A DNA stretch of 64,000 nt from NCBI GenBank assembly GCA_041920275.1, contig JAYRSE010000007.1:1-64000 (forward strand), given 5' to 3'. The DNA comes from UBA12088 sp041920275 (GTDB lineage: Bacteria; Patescibacteriota; Minisyncoccia; Phycocordibacterales; UBA12088). Below the pieces are notes generated by a model. It was given only the letters and a program-made list of their open reading frames with translations, searched no databases and was not told where the DNA came from. The position numbers were made by a program, and so were the translations under genes. Of this stretch, positions 43,388 to 51,556 are shown piece by piece; position 1 is the stretch's first letter; the number at the start of each line of letters is the position of its first letter.

Positions 43388-43924
43388 CTATCGCTCACGC
43401 ATGCGCCACGCAAGGAACGCGAGGAGTGTGAAAAGCGTGAATCCCATCCACGGCAAGGTGACAAACCCGAACTCGAACACATACCGTGCCACACAATCAC
43501 CCCCGTCCGCAAACGCACCACACAATGCGCCGTCCGTCACCCCCATCTGGTAGAGATGGTGGTACAGTGTGATCGCCATGCCCGCCACGGAAAGCGAAAG
43601 AAGGTACGGCCACACGTTCTTGTCCTTGCGCACCCATGCCACGCTCGCAATGAGCGCGTAGGGAAAAAGCATGGTTCGTGAAAGCCAACACAACACGCAG
43701 GTTGGGAAACCAACGACTTCCGAATAGAAGAGCGAAAGCAATACTCCCAACAATGCGCTTACACTTGCGAACGGTAGTATGTGAGTAAGAAGTGGGCGAT
43801 CGAATGCGGACGGCAACCACGCATGCATCATGGCTCGGGAGACGGCAAGAAAGACCAGGACCACACCCAAACACACCGTAACGACCGCAAAAAGATACGT
43901 GAGCGATGCAACGTACGGTTCCAT
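43388..43924 (-). CDS. DsbB-like disulfide bond formation membrane protein
   Basis: A 178-residue protein with four to five transmembrane helices. CVLC after helix 2 and the loop CGAFADGGDC are the two Cys pairs that pass electrons from DsbA-type proteins to quinone. It starts 4 nt after the stop of the thioredoxin-like gene and so forms an operon with its likely partner. The exported proteins with paired Cys in this window (32309, 33384, 53478) are possible clients; this is inference. Confidence 0.85.
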   Translation of the reverse strand: MEPYVASLTYLFAVVTVCLGVVLVFLAVSRAMMHAWLPSAFDRPLLTHILPFASVSALLGVLLSLFYSEVVGFPTCVLCWLSRTMLFPYALIASVAWVRKDKNVWPYLLSLSVAGMAITLYHHLYQMGVTDGALCGAFADGGDCVARYVFEFGFVTLPWMGFTLFTLLAFLAWRMRER

Positions 43925-43928
43925 ACAC

Positions 43929-44348
43929 CTACTCTGCCGCCTGTGCCGGAACGGGGCAGTCGGTCGCCTCGGCTAGACCCGCAAGCGCCACCCTGCCCAC
44001 CACCTGCTCACCACTGGAAAACACCCACGTGGGATATGCGGTTATCTGCGCATCAGCACATGCTTGTGTCTGCCCGCGACCATCCGGTGTCGTGCATTCA
44101 ACGTATGGGAGCATTTTTGCTGCATCGCCGAAATCTCTTTTCTGCGCTTGACAGTGTGAGCAAGTGAACGAGCCATAGAACTTAGCGCCGCGTTCGGTGA
44201 GACAAGTGGCAAGCGCCGCAAGCCCTTGCGTATCTTTTGACGCCGCACCCGAACCACTGTTGCCCGTGAAGTAAAAGATACCCACAAGTGCGCCAACGAT
44301 GATCGCGGTCGCAAGCAAGGTGAAAATGAGTGATTTATGTTTTTTCAT
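43929..44348 (-). CDS. Membrane-anchored thioredoxin-like (DsbA-type) oxidoreductase
   Basis: A 139-residue protein with an N-terminal anchor (SLIFTLLATAIIVGALVGIF) and a compact thioredoxin fold: FYGSFTCSHCQAQKRDF (CSHC active site) and AYPTWVF with the cis-Pro. A further Cys pair (VECTTP...ACADAQ) may be structural. It should oxidise or isomerise exported proteins together with the DsbB-like protein encoded 4 nt downstream. The start at 44348 gives a canonical Lys-Lys-His n-region. Confidence 0.85.
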   Translation of the reverse strand: MKKHKSLIFTLLATAIIVGALVGIFYFTGNSGSGAASKDTQGLAALATCLTERGAKFYGSFTCSHCQAQKRDFGDAAKMLPYVECTTPDGRGQTQACADAQITAYPTWVFSSGEQVVGRVALAGLAEATDCPVPAQAAE

Positions 44349-44447
44349 ATAAATTACCATTAAGCTCTTCAATATCGCTCCTCTATGATACCCGCAAAAC
44401 CTATCGAAACCAAATCGTTAGATCGCGCTGTGAAATTTTCCACCGCT

Positions 44448-45056
44448 CTATTGCCCTGTGCTGGTATTGAATCGCACCATCGCGACCTCCCTGCCCTCGT
44501 CGATGATCGCGAGCGCCGCCTGGGCCGCTCTGTCGGCGCTTGTGAGAAGTTCCTCCCATACCGCACCACGCAACGAACGAAGGACGAAGTTGTCCAACTC
44601 CTCACCTTTCGCGGGCTTGGCAATGGTGCCGTCTTGAGCGCGCGGAGCGATGCCGATACGTACCCGCACGAACGCCTTGCTCGCAAACGCTCGCTCGAGC
44701 GACAGCACACCATTGTGGCCACCGGCTCCACGATCGAATGCGACCCGCACGACCCCTTGTGGCAGATCGATGTCATCATGCAGTACGATCACGTGCGCAA
44801 GGTCATCCACCCGCTCTCTGAATGGTCGCACTGAAACTCCCGATCGGTTCATGAACGTCTCGGGCAAGAGAAATGTGACGCTCGCACCACCACGCGTCAC
44901 TCCTCGCGTCACCCGCGCTCGAGCGAGCGTATCGGTGTGCCATTCCGCACACGAGCACATGACCGATAGACGTTCAACAGCGACCCTGCCCACATTGTGC
45001 CTGCTGGTGGCATACCGATCACCCGGATTCCCAAGACCGACTACGAGATACTCCAT
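44448..45056 (-). CDS. pth: Peptidyl-tRNA hydrolase
   Basis: A 202-residue enzyme with LVVGLGNPGDRYATSRHNVGRV (catalytic His), FMNRSGVSVRPF, VLHDDIDLPQGVVRV and GGHNGVLSLERAF, all Pth signatures. It releases stalled peptidyl-tRNA. TATACT (45064-45069 complement) lies 7 nt before the ATG, so the extended frame to 45134 is rejected. It is divergent from lepB. Confidence 0.96.
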   Translation of the reverse strand: MEYLVVGLGNPGDRYATSRHNVGRVAVERLSVMCSCAEWHTDTLARARVTRGVTRGGASVTFLLPETFMNRSGVSVRPFRERVDDLAHVIVLHDDIDLPQGVVRVAFDRGAGGHNGVLSLERAFASKAFVRVRIGIAPRAQDGTIAKPAKGEELDNFVLRSLRGAVWEELLTSADRAAQAALAIIDEGREVAMVRFNTSTGQ

Positions 45057-45149
45057 GCGTTGCAGTATACAAAATGATCGTAGTCCATGAAAGCGGATCA
45101 AAGTGATATGCGGAGCATGTTGCAACACTTGCACACTTCATTTTTGTGG

Positions 45150-45155
45150 TATACT
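45150..45155 (+). promoter_or_regulatory. Extended -10 element of lepB
   Basis: TGTGGTATACT, with the -10 at 45150-45155, gives a leader of about 20 nt before the ATG at 45183. It lies back-to-back with the pth promoter. Confidence 0.55.
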
Positions 45156-45182
45156 TACCATATCGTTCACCTCTCCTGTTCT

Positions 45183-45866
45183 ATGGATCCGCTTAACATA
45201 CAACCGCGCTCCACGTATCGCGCATTGCAGAACTCACAATCGTTCGAAAGCGACACGGAGGATTGGAACGAGATTGACCGTAACGAAGTGCCCGAAGCCG
45301 ATCGACCACAGGAAAGCATCATCAGCGAGATATTCAAGTTCTCCGTACTCGCGATCGCGATCGTCATCCCGTTCCGCATCTACATCGCACAACCGTTCGT
45401 GGTGAGCGGTGCATCGATGGCGCCCACCTTCGAAACCGGCGAGTACCTCATCGTCGACCGCGCCACCTACCATTTTGAACAACCGCAACGGGGCGATGTG
45501 GTCATATTTCGCTACCCCAGCGACCCGTCGAAATTTTTCATTAAGCGAATCATCGGTCTTCCGGGTGAGACTGTCGAACTTGCCAACGGCGTAAGTTCGA
45601 TCGTGGGAACGAACGGTGAACGTGTCTCGCTCGACGAACCGTACCTCAAGACCGACCGCACGGACGACCACATCACCACCCGACTATCCTCGGACGAATA
45701 CTTCGTGATGGGTGACAACCGTGGTGCGAGCTCCGACTCGAGAACATGGGGACCCGTTCCTCGCGAGAACATCGTGGGAAGGGCGCTCATTCGTCTTTTG
45801 CCTCCGACACACTTCGGCATATTTCCCGGGAGCTACACATATACTCGGGAAGTGCCCGCTTCATAA
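45183..45866 (+). CDS. lepB: Signal peptidase I
   Basis: A 227-residue membrane protease. An acidic cytoplasmic N-terminus is followed by one transmembrane helix (FSVLAIAIVIPFRIYIAQPF). The nucleophile Ser lies in SGASMAPTFE, the general-base Lys in FFIKRIIGLPGE, and box E is GDNRGASSDSRTWG. It cleaves signal peptides of the exported proteins encoded here. It starts a rightward gene series (HisRS-like, rpsU, ybeY, ftsA, ftsZ). Confidence 0.96.
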   Translation: MDPLNIQPRSTYRALQNSQSFESDTEDWNEIDRNEVPEADRPQESIISEIFKFSVLAIAIVIPFRIYIAQPFVVSGASMAPTFETGEYLIVDRATYHFEQPQRGDVVIFRYPSDPSKFFIKRIIGLPGETVELANGVSSIVGTNGERVSLDEPYLKTDRTDDHITTRLSSDEYFVMGDNRGASSDSRTWGPVPRENIVGRALIRLLPPTHFGIFPGSYTYTREVPAS

Positions 45867-45875
45867 CGTCGTCCC

Positions 45876-47057
45876 ATGAGATCGACATCGCTGCCAACAC
45901 AAACATTCTTCAAGCGCGCCATGGCGGTCGCAGAACATTACGGCTTTTGCAACGTCGACGACCTCGCGTTGCACGAGCACCCCTCTTGTACGAGCGCACA
46001 CACGATCGATGCGCCGCTCCCCGAACCGAACAAGATCGACTCGCACGTCATAGAACACGCACTTGCGCGCCTGACCGAGTCGATCGAACTTCGCAAACGG
46101 AACGCCATCTTGTTCTACACACCATCTCTCGTGCGACATGCGAGCGCGCCCGGCTCGACACTTTCCGCACTCACCTTGAATGCTATCGGCTCATCCGACC
46201 CGCTCACTGAAATAGTCGTCATCAAAAGCACCGCCACCATCCTCGAAGAACTCGGGAACCGTAACGTGACATTGCGCATCAACAGTCTCGGGGACGGTGA
46301 CTCCGCCACCCGTTTCGTCCGTGAAGTGGGGACAAAACTTCGTCAGTGCGCAAAAGACCTACCACACCATCTCTCCGAGTTATTGCGGCACGATGTGCGT
46401 GCCGCAATAACGCGATGCTACGAAGATCGTCATCCCGTGACCGAGAACCTACCGCGGCCCATCGAGTTCCTCACCGCACCAAGTCGCCGGCACTTCAAGC
46501 AGATACTTGAGCTCCTGGAACAAGCGAGTATCCCGTTCGAGATCGACGACATGCTGTACGGCAATCAAAGTATGTACGCACACACGATCTTCGAGTTCAT
46601 AAACCAACCACTCACCCCGAATACAGCACCGATCACGCTTGCTCGTGGCGGTCGCTACGATACGCTTACCCGTTCACACGCGCGCACCATGGTACCCGCG
46701 ACCGGTGCGGTCATTGCCCTCCCGACCGATCACGGGGCTTCCGATGGTGACATAGCACGTCCGCGGATCAAGAAACCATCCACCTGCTTGGTGCATATCG
46801 GTCGTGAGGCGCGTATCAAGAGCATCTCCATCATCGAAGCGTTCAGGCGAGCGAAAATACCCATCGGTCAGTGCCTGCAATTCGAACGGTTCTCCGAGCA
46901 GGTCGCCTATGCGGAGTCCCGTGGCGCGCGGTACATCATCATACTTGGTCAACGCGAAGTGCATGATAATGTGGTGATGATCCGCGATGTGAGCGACCGT
47001 TCGCAAAGGACCATCCCCATTACCGCACTTACCGACTTTGTCCGCTCCGCATTATAA
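45876..47057 (+). CDS. Degenerate histidyl-tRNA synthetase-like protein
   Basis: A 393-residue class II synthetase-like protein. VTLRINSLGDGD and ITLARGGRYDTL match HisRS, and the C-terminal ~90 residues (CLVHIGREARIKSISIIEAF...) match its anticodon-binding domain. However, the motif 2 region reads FYTPSLVRHASAPGSTLS instead of the Arg-rich ERPQxGRxRxF loop, and the RGLDYYTGTVFE histidine-binding motif reads YGNQSMYAHTIFEF, losing the key Arg. Histidine activation is therefore unlikely; a regulatory, HisZ-like or tRNA-binding role is possible. It starts 9 nt after lepB. Confidence 0.75.
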   Translation: MRSTSLPTQTFFKRAMAVAEHYGFCNVDDLALHEHPSCTSAHTIDAPLPEPNKIDSHVIEHALARLTESIELRKRNAILFYTPSLVRHASAPGSTLSALTLNAIGSSDPLTEIVVIKSTATILEELGNRNVTLRINSLGDGDSATRFVREVGTKLRQCAKDLPHHLSELLRHDVRAAITRCYEDRHPVTENLPRPIEFLTAPSRRHFKQILELLEQASIPFEIDDMLYGNQSMYAHTIFEFINQPLTPNTAPITLARGGRYDTLTRSHARTMVPATGAVIALPTDHGASDGDIARPRIKKPSTCLVHIGREARIKSISIIEAFRRAKIPIGQCLQFERFSEQVAYAESRGARYIIILGQREVHDNVVMIRDVSDRSQRTIPITALTDFVRSAL

Positions 47058-47147
47058 ATTATAACAATGCCGTGACGTGCGACCCCGGCGCCACTTGACG
47101 CCGATTCGCGCCGTGTCAACTCACGAAACCATGACACCGAAGCGCGC

Positions 47148-47176
47148 TTGCACGACGCTTTCCCCCATGGTACAGT
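47148..47176 (+). promoter_or_regulatory. Promoter of rpsU
   Basis: TTGCAC (47148-47153), a 17-bp spacer, TACAGT (47171-47176), and the ATG after 9 nt. A CCCCCA/TGGGGG inverted repeat (about 47162-47181) straddles the -10. Confidence 0.65.
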
Positions 47177-47185
47177 GGGGGCACT

Positions 47186-47431
47186 ATGATAGTTCACACT
47201 GAAGTCGTTCGACACGGCAACGAGAACGTGCTCGGCATGATGCGCAGATTTACCCGCAAATCACAAGGGAGCGGGGTCGTGAAGCGGGTACGCTCTCTGC
47301 GGTACCACGAACGCACTCCTTCGTCAACCCGCAAAAAATTGGACGCCCTCACCCGCATCAAACGCACGGAAGAGTACATGGCACTCTACAAACTCGGGCG
47401 CGAACCGCAAACGAAAAAGAAACGTCGATAG
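47186..47431 (+). CDS. rpsU: Small ribosomal subunit protein bS21
   Basis: An 81-residue basic protein: NENVLGMMRRFTRKSQGSG and VVKRVRSLRYHERTPSSTRKK are typical of bS21, with an Arg/Lys-rich end (TKKKRR). It lies on the 30S platform near the anti-Shine-Dalgarno, which is of interest given the many leaderless genes here. It is followed after 5 nt by ybeY. Confidence 0.85.
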   Translation: MIVHTEVVRHGNENVLGMMRRFTRKSQGSGVVKRVRSLRYHERTPSSTRKKLDALTRIKRTEEYMALYKLGREPQTKKKRR

Positions 47432-47436
47432 ACACC

Positions 47437-47832
47437 ATGACGGAACGACCGTCGAATTGCGTGATAACGAGCACGGTCCGAAGGTCGGTCGATACCGGCG
47501 ACCTTTGCGGTATCGCACAGCACATACTCGGTAAAGAGTATCAGCTTTCGATAGTCATCACCGGTGACATGCGCGCACGCCGCATCAACCGTACCTACCG
47601 CCACAAGGACTACGCTCCGAACGTCCTCTCCTTCCCGCTCGATGAACGATCGGGGGAAATATATTTGAACATCGCACGCATCACGCGCGAATGCCATTCG
47701 TTCAAACTCTCTCCGAAGGGCCATCTGCGCTACTTGCTTATCCACGGATGTCTCCATTTGAAGGGGTACCGCCATGGGAGTACAATGGACCATACGGAGC
47801 AGGAACTCATTGAGCGATTCAATATCGTATAG
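47437..47832 (+). CDS. ybeY: rRNA maturation endoribonuclease YbeY
   Basis: A 131-residue zinc enzyme. HKDYAPNVLSFPLDE and the metal motif HGCLHLKGYRHG are diagnostic (three His ligands). It processes 16S rRNA 3' ends and takes part in ribosome quality control. It is transcribed with rpsU (5-nt gap). Confidence 0.95.
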   Translation: MTERPSNCVITSTVRRSVDTGDLCGIAQHILGKEYQLSIVITGDMRARRINRTYRHKDYAPNVLSFPLDERSGEIYLNIARITRECHSFKLSPKGHLRYLLIHGCLHLKGYRHGSTMDHTEQELIERFNIV

Positions 47833-47899
47833 GATCGCCCACTCGGACACATGCTTTCGTGCGAATGACGCCGCATGGTATGGCGCCCCTTGTATTACT

Positions 47900-49060
47900 A
47901 TGTCACGAACTCATGCCGTCGGAATCGATATAGGCACCTACCAGATAAAGGTGGTGGTCGCTTCGACTTCGAAAAAAGACCAGCGCCCTATCATTATGGG
48001 TACCGGATACGCACAATCCCGCGGTATACGCCATGGCTACATCATCAATAAGGATGACATGGTGCGTACACTTCAAGCGGCTATCAAGCAAGCGGAAAAG
48101 GAGTCGGGATTCGCGATCCGTCACGCATTCCTTTCAGTTGGAGGTATCGGTCTTGAAGAGTACCGTTCACGCGCAGAGATCATCATATCGCGAGCGGACG
48201 GTGAAGTGACCGAGCTCGACACCAAGAATGTCCTCGACGAGAGCGAGCGCAAGATCTCCTCACGCCTCACCAACCGCAAAGTGATCCACGCAATACCGCT
48301 TTCGCACCGCATCGACGGAGAGCGAGTGCTCGGGCGTCCCGTGGGCATGAAGGGTACCAAGCTCGAAGTGGAAGCGCTGTTCGTAACGAGTCTGGAGCAA
48401 CATGTGAACGACCTCATAGCGGTGGTCGAAGAACTCGGCATTTCGGTGACGGATGTCATGGCAAGCCCCATCGCGGGGAGTTTCGTGACACTCACCAAGG
48501 CGCAGAAGATCGCCGGTGTGGTCCTTGCGAACATCGGAGCGGAGACCGTGTCCATCGCGGTCTTCGAGAACGAAACACCCATCAGTGTACGCGTATTTCC
48601 CATCGGTTCGACCGCCATTACGCACGACATCGCGCTCGGACTCAAACTCTCTCTCGAAGATGCCGAGGAAGCGAAGGTGGGTTCTCAGAATGCACCGGTC
48701 GGATCGCAAAAGCGCTTGGATGAGATCATCACCAACCGTCTCTCGGACATTTTCCGCCTCATCGACGCACATCTTAAAAAGATCGGCAAGAATGGTCTGT
48801 TGCCCGCCGGCATCGTTATATCGGGCGGCGGATCAGGTGTCACCACGATCGAGGACGTGGCAAAGGTCGCACTCAGGCTTCCCAGTAAGCGCGCAACGTT
48901 CACGACACCACAGCCGACCAAACTCAAAGATTCAAGCTGGGCGGTTGCGTACGGTCTGTGCATTTGGGGACTTCGGAACGAAACGCAGACGAACACGTTC
49001 TCCACTTTGCGCGAGAACGCATCCGGCGCACTCCAATGGTTCAAACAATTTCTACCCTAG
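47900..49060 (+). CDS. ftsA: Cell division protein FtsA
   Basis: A 386-residue actin-like ATPase: AVGIDIGTYQIKVVVAS phosphate loop, a 1C-domain region around HAFLSVGGIGLEEY, GVVLANIGAETVSIAVFE, VISGGGSGVTTIEDVAK, and a C-terminal amphipathic helix (GALQWFKQFLP) that would tether it to the membrane. It anchors FtsZ, encoded next. The start at 47900 is set by homology; the frame is open to 47774 across the ybeY end. No Shine-Dalgarno is visible. Confidence 0.95.
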   Translation: MSRTHAVGIDIGTYQIKVVVASTSKKDQRPIIMGTGYAQSRGIRHGYIINKDDMVRTLQAAIKQAEKESGFAIRHAFLSVGGIGLEEYRSRAEIIISRADGEVTELDTKNVLDESERKISSRLTNRKVIHAIPLSHRIDGERVLGRPVGMKGTKLEVEALFVTSLEQHVNDLIAVVEELGISVTDVMASPIAGSFVTLTKAQKIAGVVLANIGAETVSIAVFENETPISVRVFPIGSTAITHDIALGLKLSLEDAEEAKVGSQNAPVGSQKRLDEIITNRLSDIFRLIDAHLKKIGKNGLLPAGIVISGGGSGVTTIEDVAKVALRLPSKRATFTTPQPTKLKDSSWAVAYGLCIWGLRNETQTNTFSTLRENASGALQWFKQFLP

Positions 49061-49180
49061 CAGCCAAAAGCATAGCGCTTCCTCTTGTGCCGCATGATAC
49101 ATGCGGACTTTTTGTCAACAGTTACGCTTCTCTTTTTATTTGCTATAGTGCATACCACATAACGATCAAGCACAATACAT

Positions 49181-50458
49181 ATGCCCCAAGTTCAACCAGA
49201 GGTGGAATCCTTCGCACGCATTCGCGTGGTGGGAGTCGGCGGTTCTGGAGGCAACGCCATCAACCACATGATCAACTCCGATGTCAAGGGGGTTGAGTTC
49301 ATCGCGATCAACACCGACGCGCAGGATCTCCAGCATTCGAAAGCGAAAAAGAAAGTGCATGTGGGCAAAAACCTCACACGCGGCCTCGGTGCGGGCGGTA
49401 ATCCCGATTTCGGCCGTCGTGCCGCGGAAGAGACGCAGGAGGAGGTCCTTGAAGCACTTCGCGATTCCGACATGGTGTTCATCGCGTGCGGCATGGGTGG
49501 CGGCACCGGCACCGGCGCCGCACCGATCATAGCGAAACTTGCCAAGGAGGCGGGGGCGCTCACGGTGGGAGTGGTTACGAAACCCTTCACCTTCGAAGGA
49601 CAGCAACGTATGCGCTCAGCGGAGGAAGGTATCACTGCACTCAAGGCGGAAGTGGACGCCATCATCACCATACCGAACGATCGACTGCTTGCGATCGTCG
49701 ATCGTGACACGTCGGTCCTCAACGCATTTGCGCTCTGTGACGACGTACTACGTCAAGCGGTCGAGGGTATCTCGGATCTCATCACCTCTCCGGGTATCGT
49801 GAACGTAGACTTCGCGGATATCAAGACCGTCATGCAAAGCGCCGGCTCCGCACTCATGGGAATCGGCCTCGCGTCGGGAGAAAAACGCGCAGAGGAAGCG
49901 GCGCAACGAGCGATCAATTCACCACTACTCGAGGTCTCCATCTCGGGTGCGCGCGGCGTACTCTTTGCGATAGCGGGGGGCGAGGATCTCGGTATGCTTG
50001 AGGTGCAAGATGCTGCACGCATCATCACCGAAAGTATCGATCCGAACGCGCGCGTCATATTCGGTGCGTTCCGTGATGACAAGTTGAAGAAAGATGAGAT
50101 CAAGGTGACCGTTATCGCCACCGGGTTCATTGAGGATTCGCACACTGATATCGAAACACCGTTCACAAGCATCGCAAGGCCGATCGAGAAGCGTGAGGAA
50201 AGCGAACGCATCGGACAGATCCACAACACCCTCATCGACAATCGTGACATTCGTCCCACCACCCCGCCCCGTCCGATCGCCCCGTTCGGTCGCCATAAAG
50301 AGCTTCCGATCGACGAACCGGTACGTGAAGAAAAGCGCCCAACACGACCTTCCACACCCCAGGAACCCGCCGCTCCCGCAAAGCCTTCCGGCGAAGAGGA
50401 GGACGACGATTCGGAGTGGGGCATTCCACCGTTTCTCCGCCGCTCGAAGATCAAGTGA
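49181..50458 (+). CDS. ftsZ: Cell division protein FtsZ
   Basis: A 425-residue tubulin-like GTPase: VVGVGGSGGNAINHMI, the signature GMGGGTGTGAAPIIA, KPFTFEGQQRMRSAEEG and DNRLLAI-like NDRLLAIVDRDTS. A Pro-rich linker (residues ~325-405) leads to the conserved C-terminal peptide WGIPPFLRRSKIK that binds FtsA. TTGTCA and TATAGT upstream (about 49117 and 49143) could form a promoter. It forms the division ring together with FtsA. Confidence 0.97.
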   Translation: MPQVQPEVESFARIRVVGVGGSGGNAINHMINSDVKGVEFIAINTDAQDLQHSKAKKKVHVGKNLTRGLGAGGNPDFGRRAAEETQEEVLEALRDSDMVFIACGMGGGTGTGAAPIIAKLAKEAGALTVGVVTKPFTFEGQQRMRSAEEGITALKAEVDAIITIPNDRLLAIVDRDTSVLNAFALCDDVLRQAVEGISDLITSPGIVNVDFADIKTVMQSAGSALMGIGLASGEKRAEEAAQRAINSPLLEVSISGARGVLFAIAGGEDLGMLEVQDAARIITESIDPNARVIFGAFRDDKLKKDEIKVTVIATGFIEDSHTDIETPFTSIARPIEKREESERIGQIHNTLIDNRDIRPTTPPRPIAPFGRHKELPIDEPVREEKRPTRPSTPQEPAAPAKPSGEEEDDDSEWGIPPFLRRSKIK

Positions 50459-50477
50459 TCGGAGCACCTCGAAGTAC

Positions 50478-50508
50478 CACAGCACCGCGGTGCTGTGTGT
50501 GATATACT
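50478..50508 (+). promoter_or_regulatory. 20-bp perfect palindrome next to the trxB promoter
   Basis: CACAGCACCG/CGGTGCTGTG (50478-50497) is fully self-complementary with no spacer, and TATACT follows at 50503-50508. The palindrome covers the -35/spacer zone, so it looks like an operator. As it also lies 20 nt after the ftsZ stop, a terminator stem is possible, but no T-run follows. Confidence 0.55.
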
Positions 50509-50619
50509 TAGCGACATATCAACCATTAACGGTTTCGCACGTAGTTGCTCTTGTATTCACCTCGCCTCGACCGACGAGTAACCCTATGGGGTAACGCGTG
50601 CGATTCCCGATCACACCTT
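50509..50619 (+). other. Long untranslated leader of trxB
   Basis: If TATACT at 50503-50508 is the promoter, about 105 nt precede the trxB ATG. This is unusually long for this window. Short inverted repeats are present (AACC...GGTT at 50522-50535, and CTCG...CGAG around 50565-50580), but I do not recognise a riboswitch. Confidence 0.35.
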
Positions 50620-51549
50620 ATGTCCACTTCACCTCAGTATGACCTGCTCATTATCGGCGGTGGCCCCGCCGCGTGCGCCGCCGCGGTGTACGCGGGTCGT
50701 AAGCAATTGCGCACCCTGCTCATCACCAAGGATTGGGGCGGTCAAAGCATCGTCTCGCCCGGGATACAGAACTGGATCGGCACCATCGAGATCCCCGGCG
50801 AGGAGCTCGCTCGTCAGCTGAAGCAGCATGCGCTTGCCTATGCAGGATCGTACGTTACGGTCAAGGAGGGTGTTACCGTCGACCGAGTGACCGGCTCGTC
50901 GGGAGCGTTCTCCGTCACCCAGAGTGACGGAGAGACCGCAACGACACGTGCGGTCTTGGTGGCATCCGGCGCACGCAGACGCACGCTCACCGTACCGGGA
51001 GCGGACACCTTCGAACACAAGGGAGTCACCTACTGCGCCACTTGTGACGGGCCACTCTTCAGCGGCATGGACGTCGCAGTGATCGGGGGTGGCAATGCGG
51101 GTTTCGAATCCGCCGCGCAGCTCCTCGCATACGCAAAGAGCGTGACGTTGCTCGAACGGAACCCGAACTACCGCGCGGAACCCATCACGGTCGAAAAGGT
51201 ACTTGCGCATCCGAACATGCGCGGCATCACCCAGGCGGAGCTTACGGAAGTGACCGGAGATCGTATGGTGAGCGGCATCACGTACCGCGACCTTGCGTCG
51301 GGCGTAACGCATACCCTGTCCGTTCAGGGCGTCTTTGTGGAGATCGGTGCGATACCGAACACCGACATGGTGAAGGGACTTGCAGAACTCGACGCATACG
51401 GACGGGTGAAGGTGGATCCTCGTACGCAGCGCACGTCATGTGAGGGTATTTGGGCCGCAGGCGATTGCACCGACTGTCTCTACGCACAGAACAACATCGC
51501 GGTCGGCGATGCGGTGAAGGCGCTCGAGGACATCTATCGCGCACTCTGA
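50620..51549 (+). CDS. trxB: Thioredoxin reductase
   Basis: A 309-residue flavoenzyme: FAD motif LLIIGGGPAACAAAVYAG, redox-active CATC in VTYCATCDGPLF, NAD(P)H motif VAVIGGGNAGFESA and C-terminal GIWAAGDCTD. The second GxGxxA carries NAGFES and lacks the HRRxxR-type basic motif, so the reductant may be NADH. It would supply electrons to the Bcp-type peroxiredoxin (24068) through a thioredoxin not seen here. It is convergent with the helicase gene (7-nt gap). Confidence 0.95.
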   Translation: MSTSPQYDLLIIGGGPAACAAAVYAGRKQLRTLLITKDWGGQSIVSPGIQNWIGTIEIPGEELARQLKQHALAYAGSYVTVKEGVTVDRVTGSSGAFSVTQSDGETATTRAVLVASGARRRTLTVPGADTFEHKGVTYCATCDGPLFSGMDVAVIGGGNAGFESAAQLLAYAKSVTLLERNPNYRAEPITVEKVLAHPNMRGITQAELTEVTGDRMVSGITYRDLASGVTHTLSVQGVFVEIGAIPNTDMVKGLAELDAYGRVKVDPRTQRTSCEGIWAAGDCTDCLYAQNNIAVGDAVKALEDIYRAL

Positions 51550-51556
51550 CACTTCA

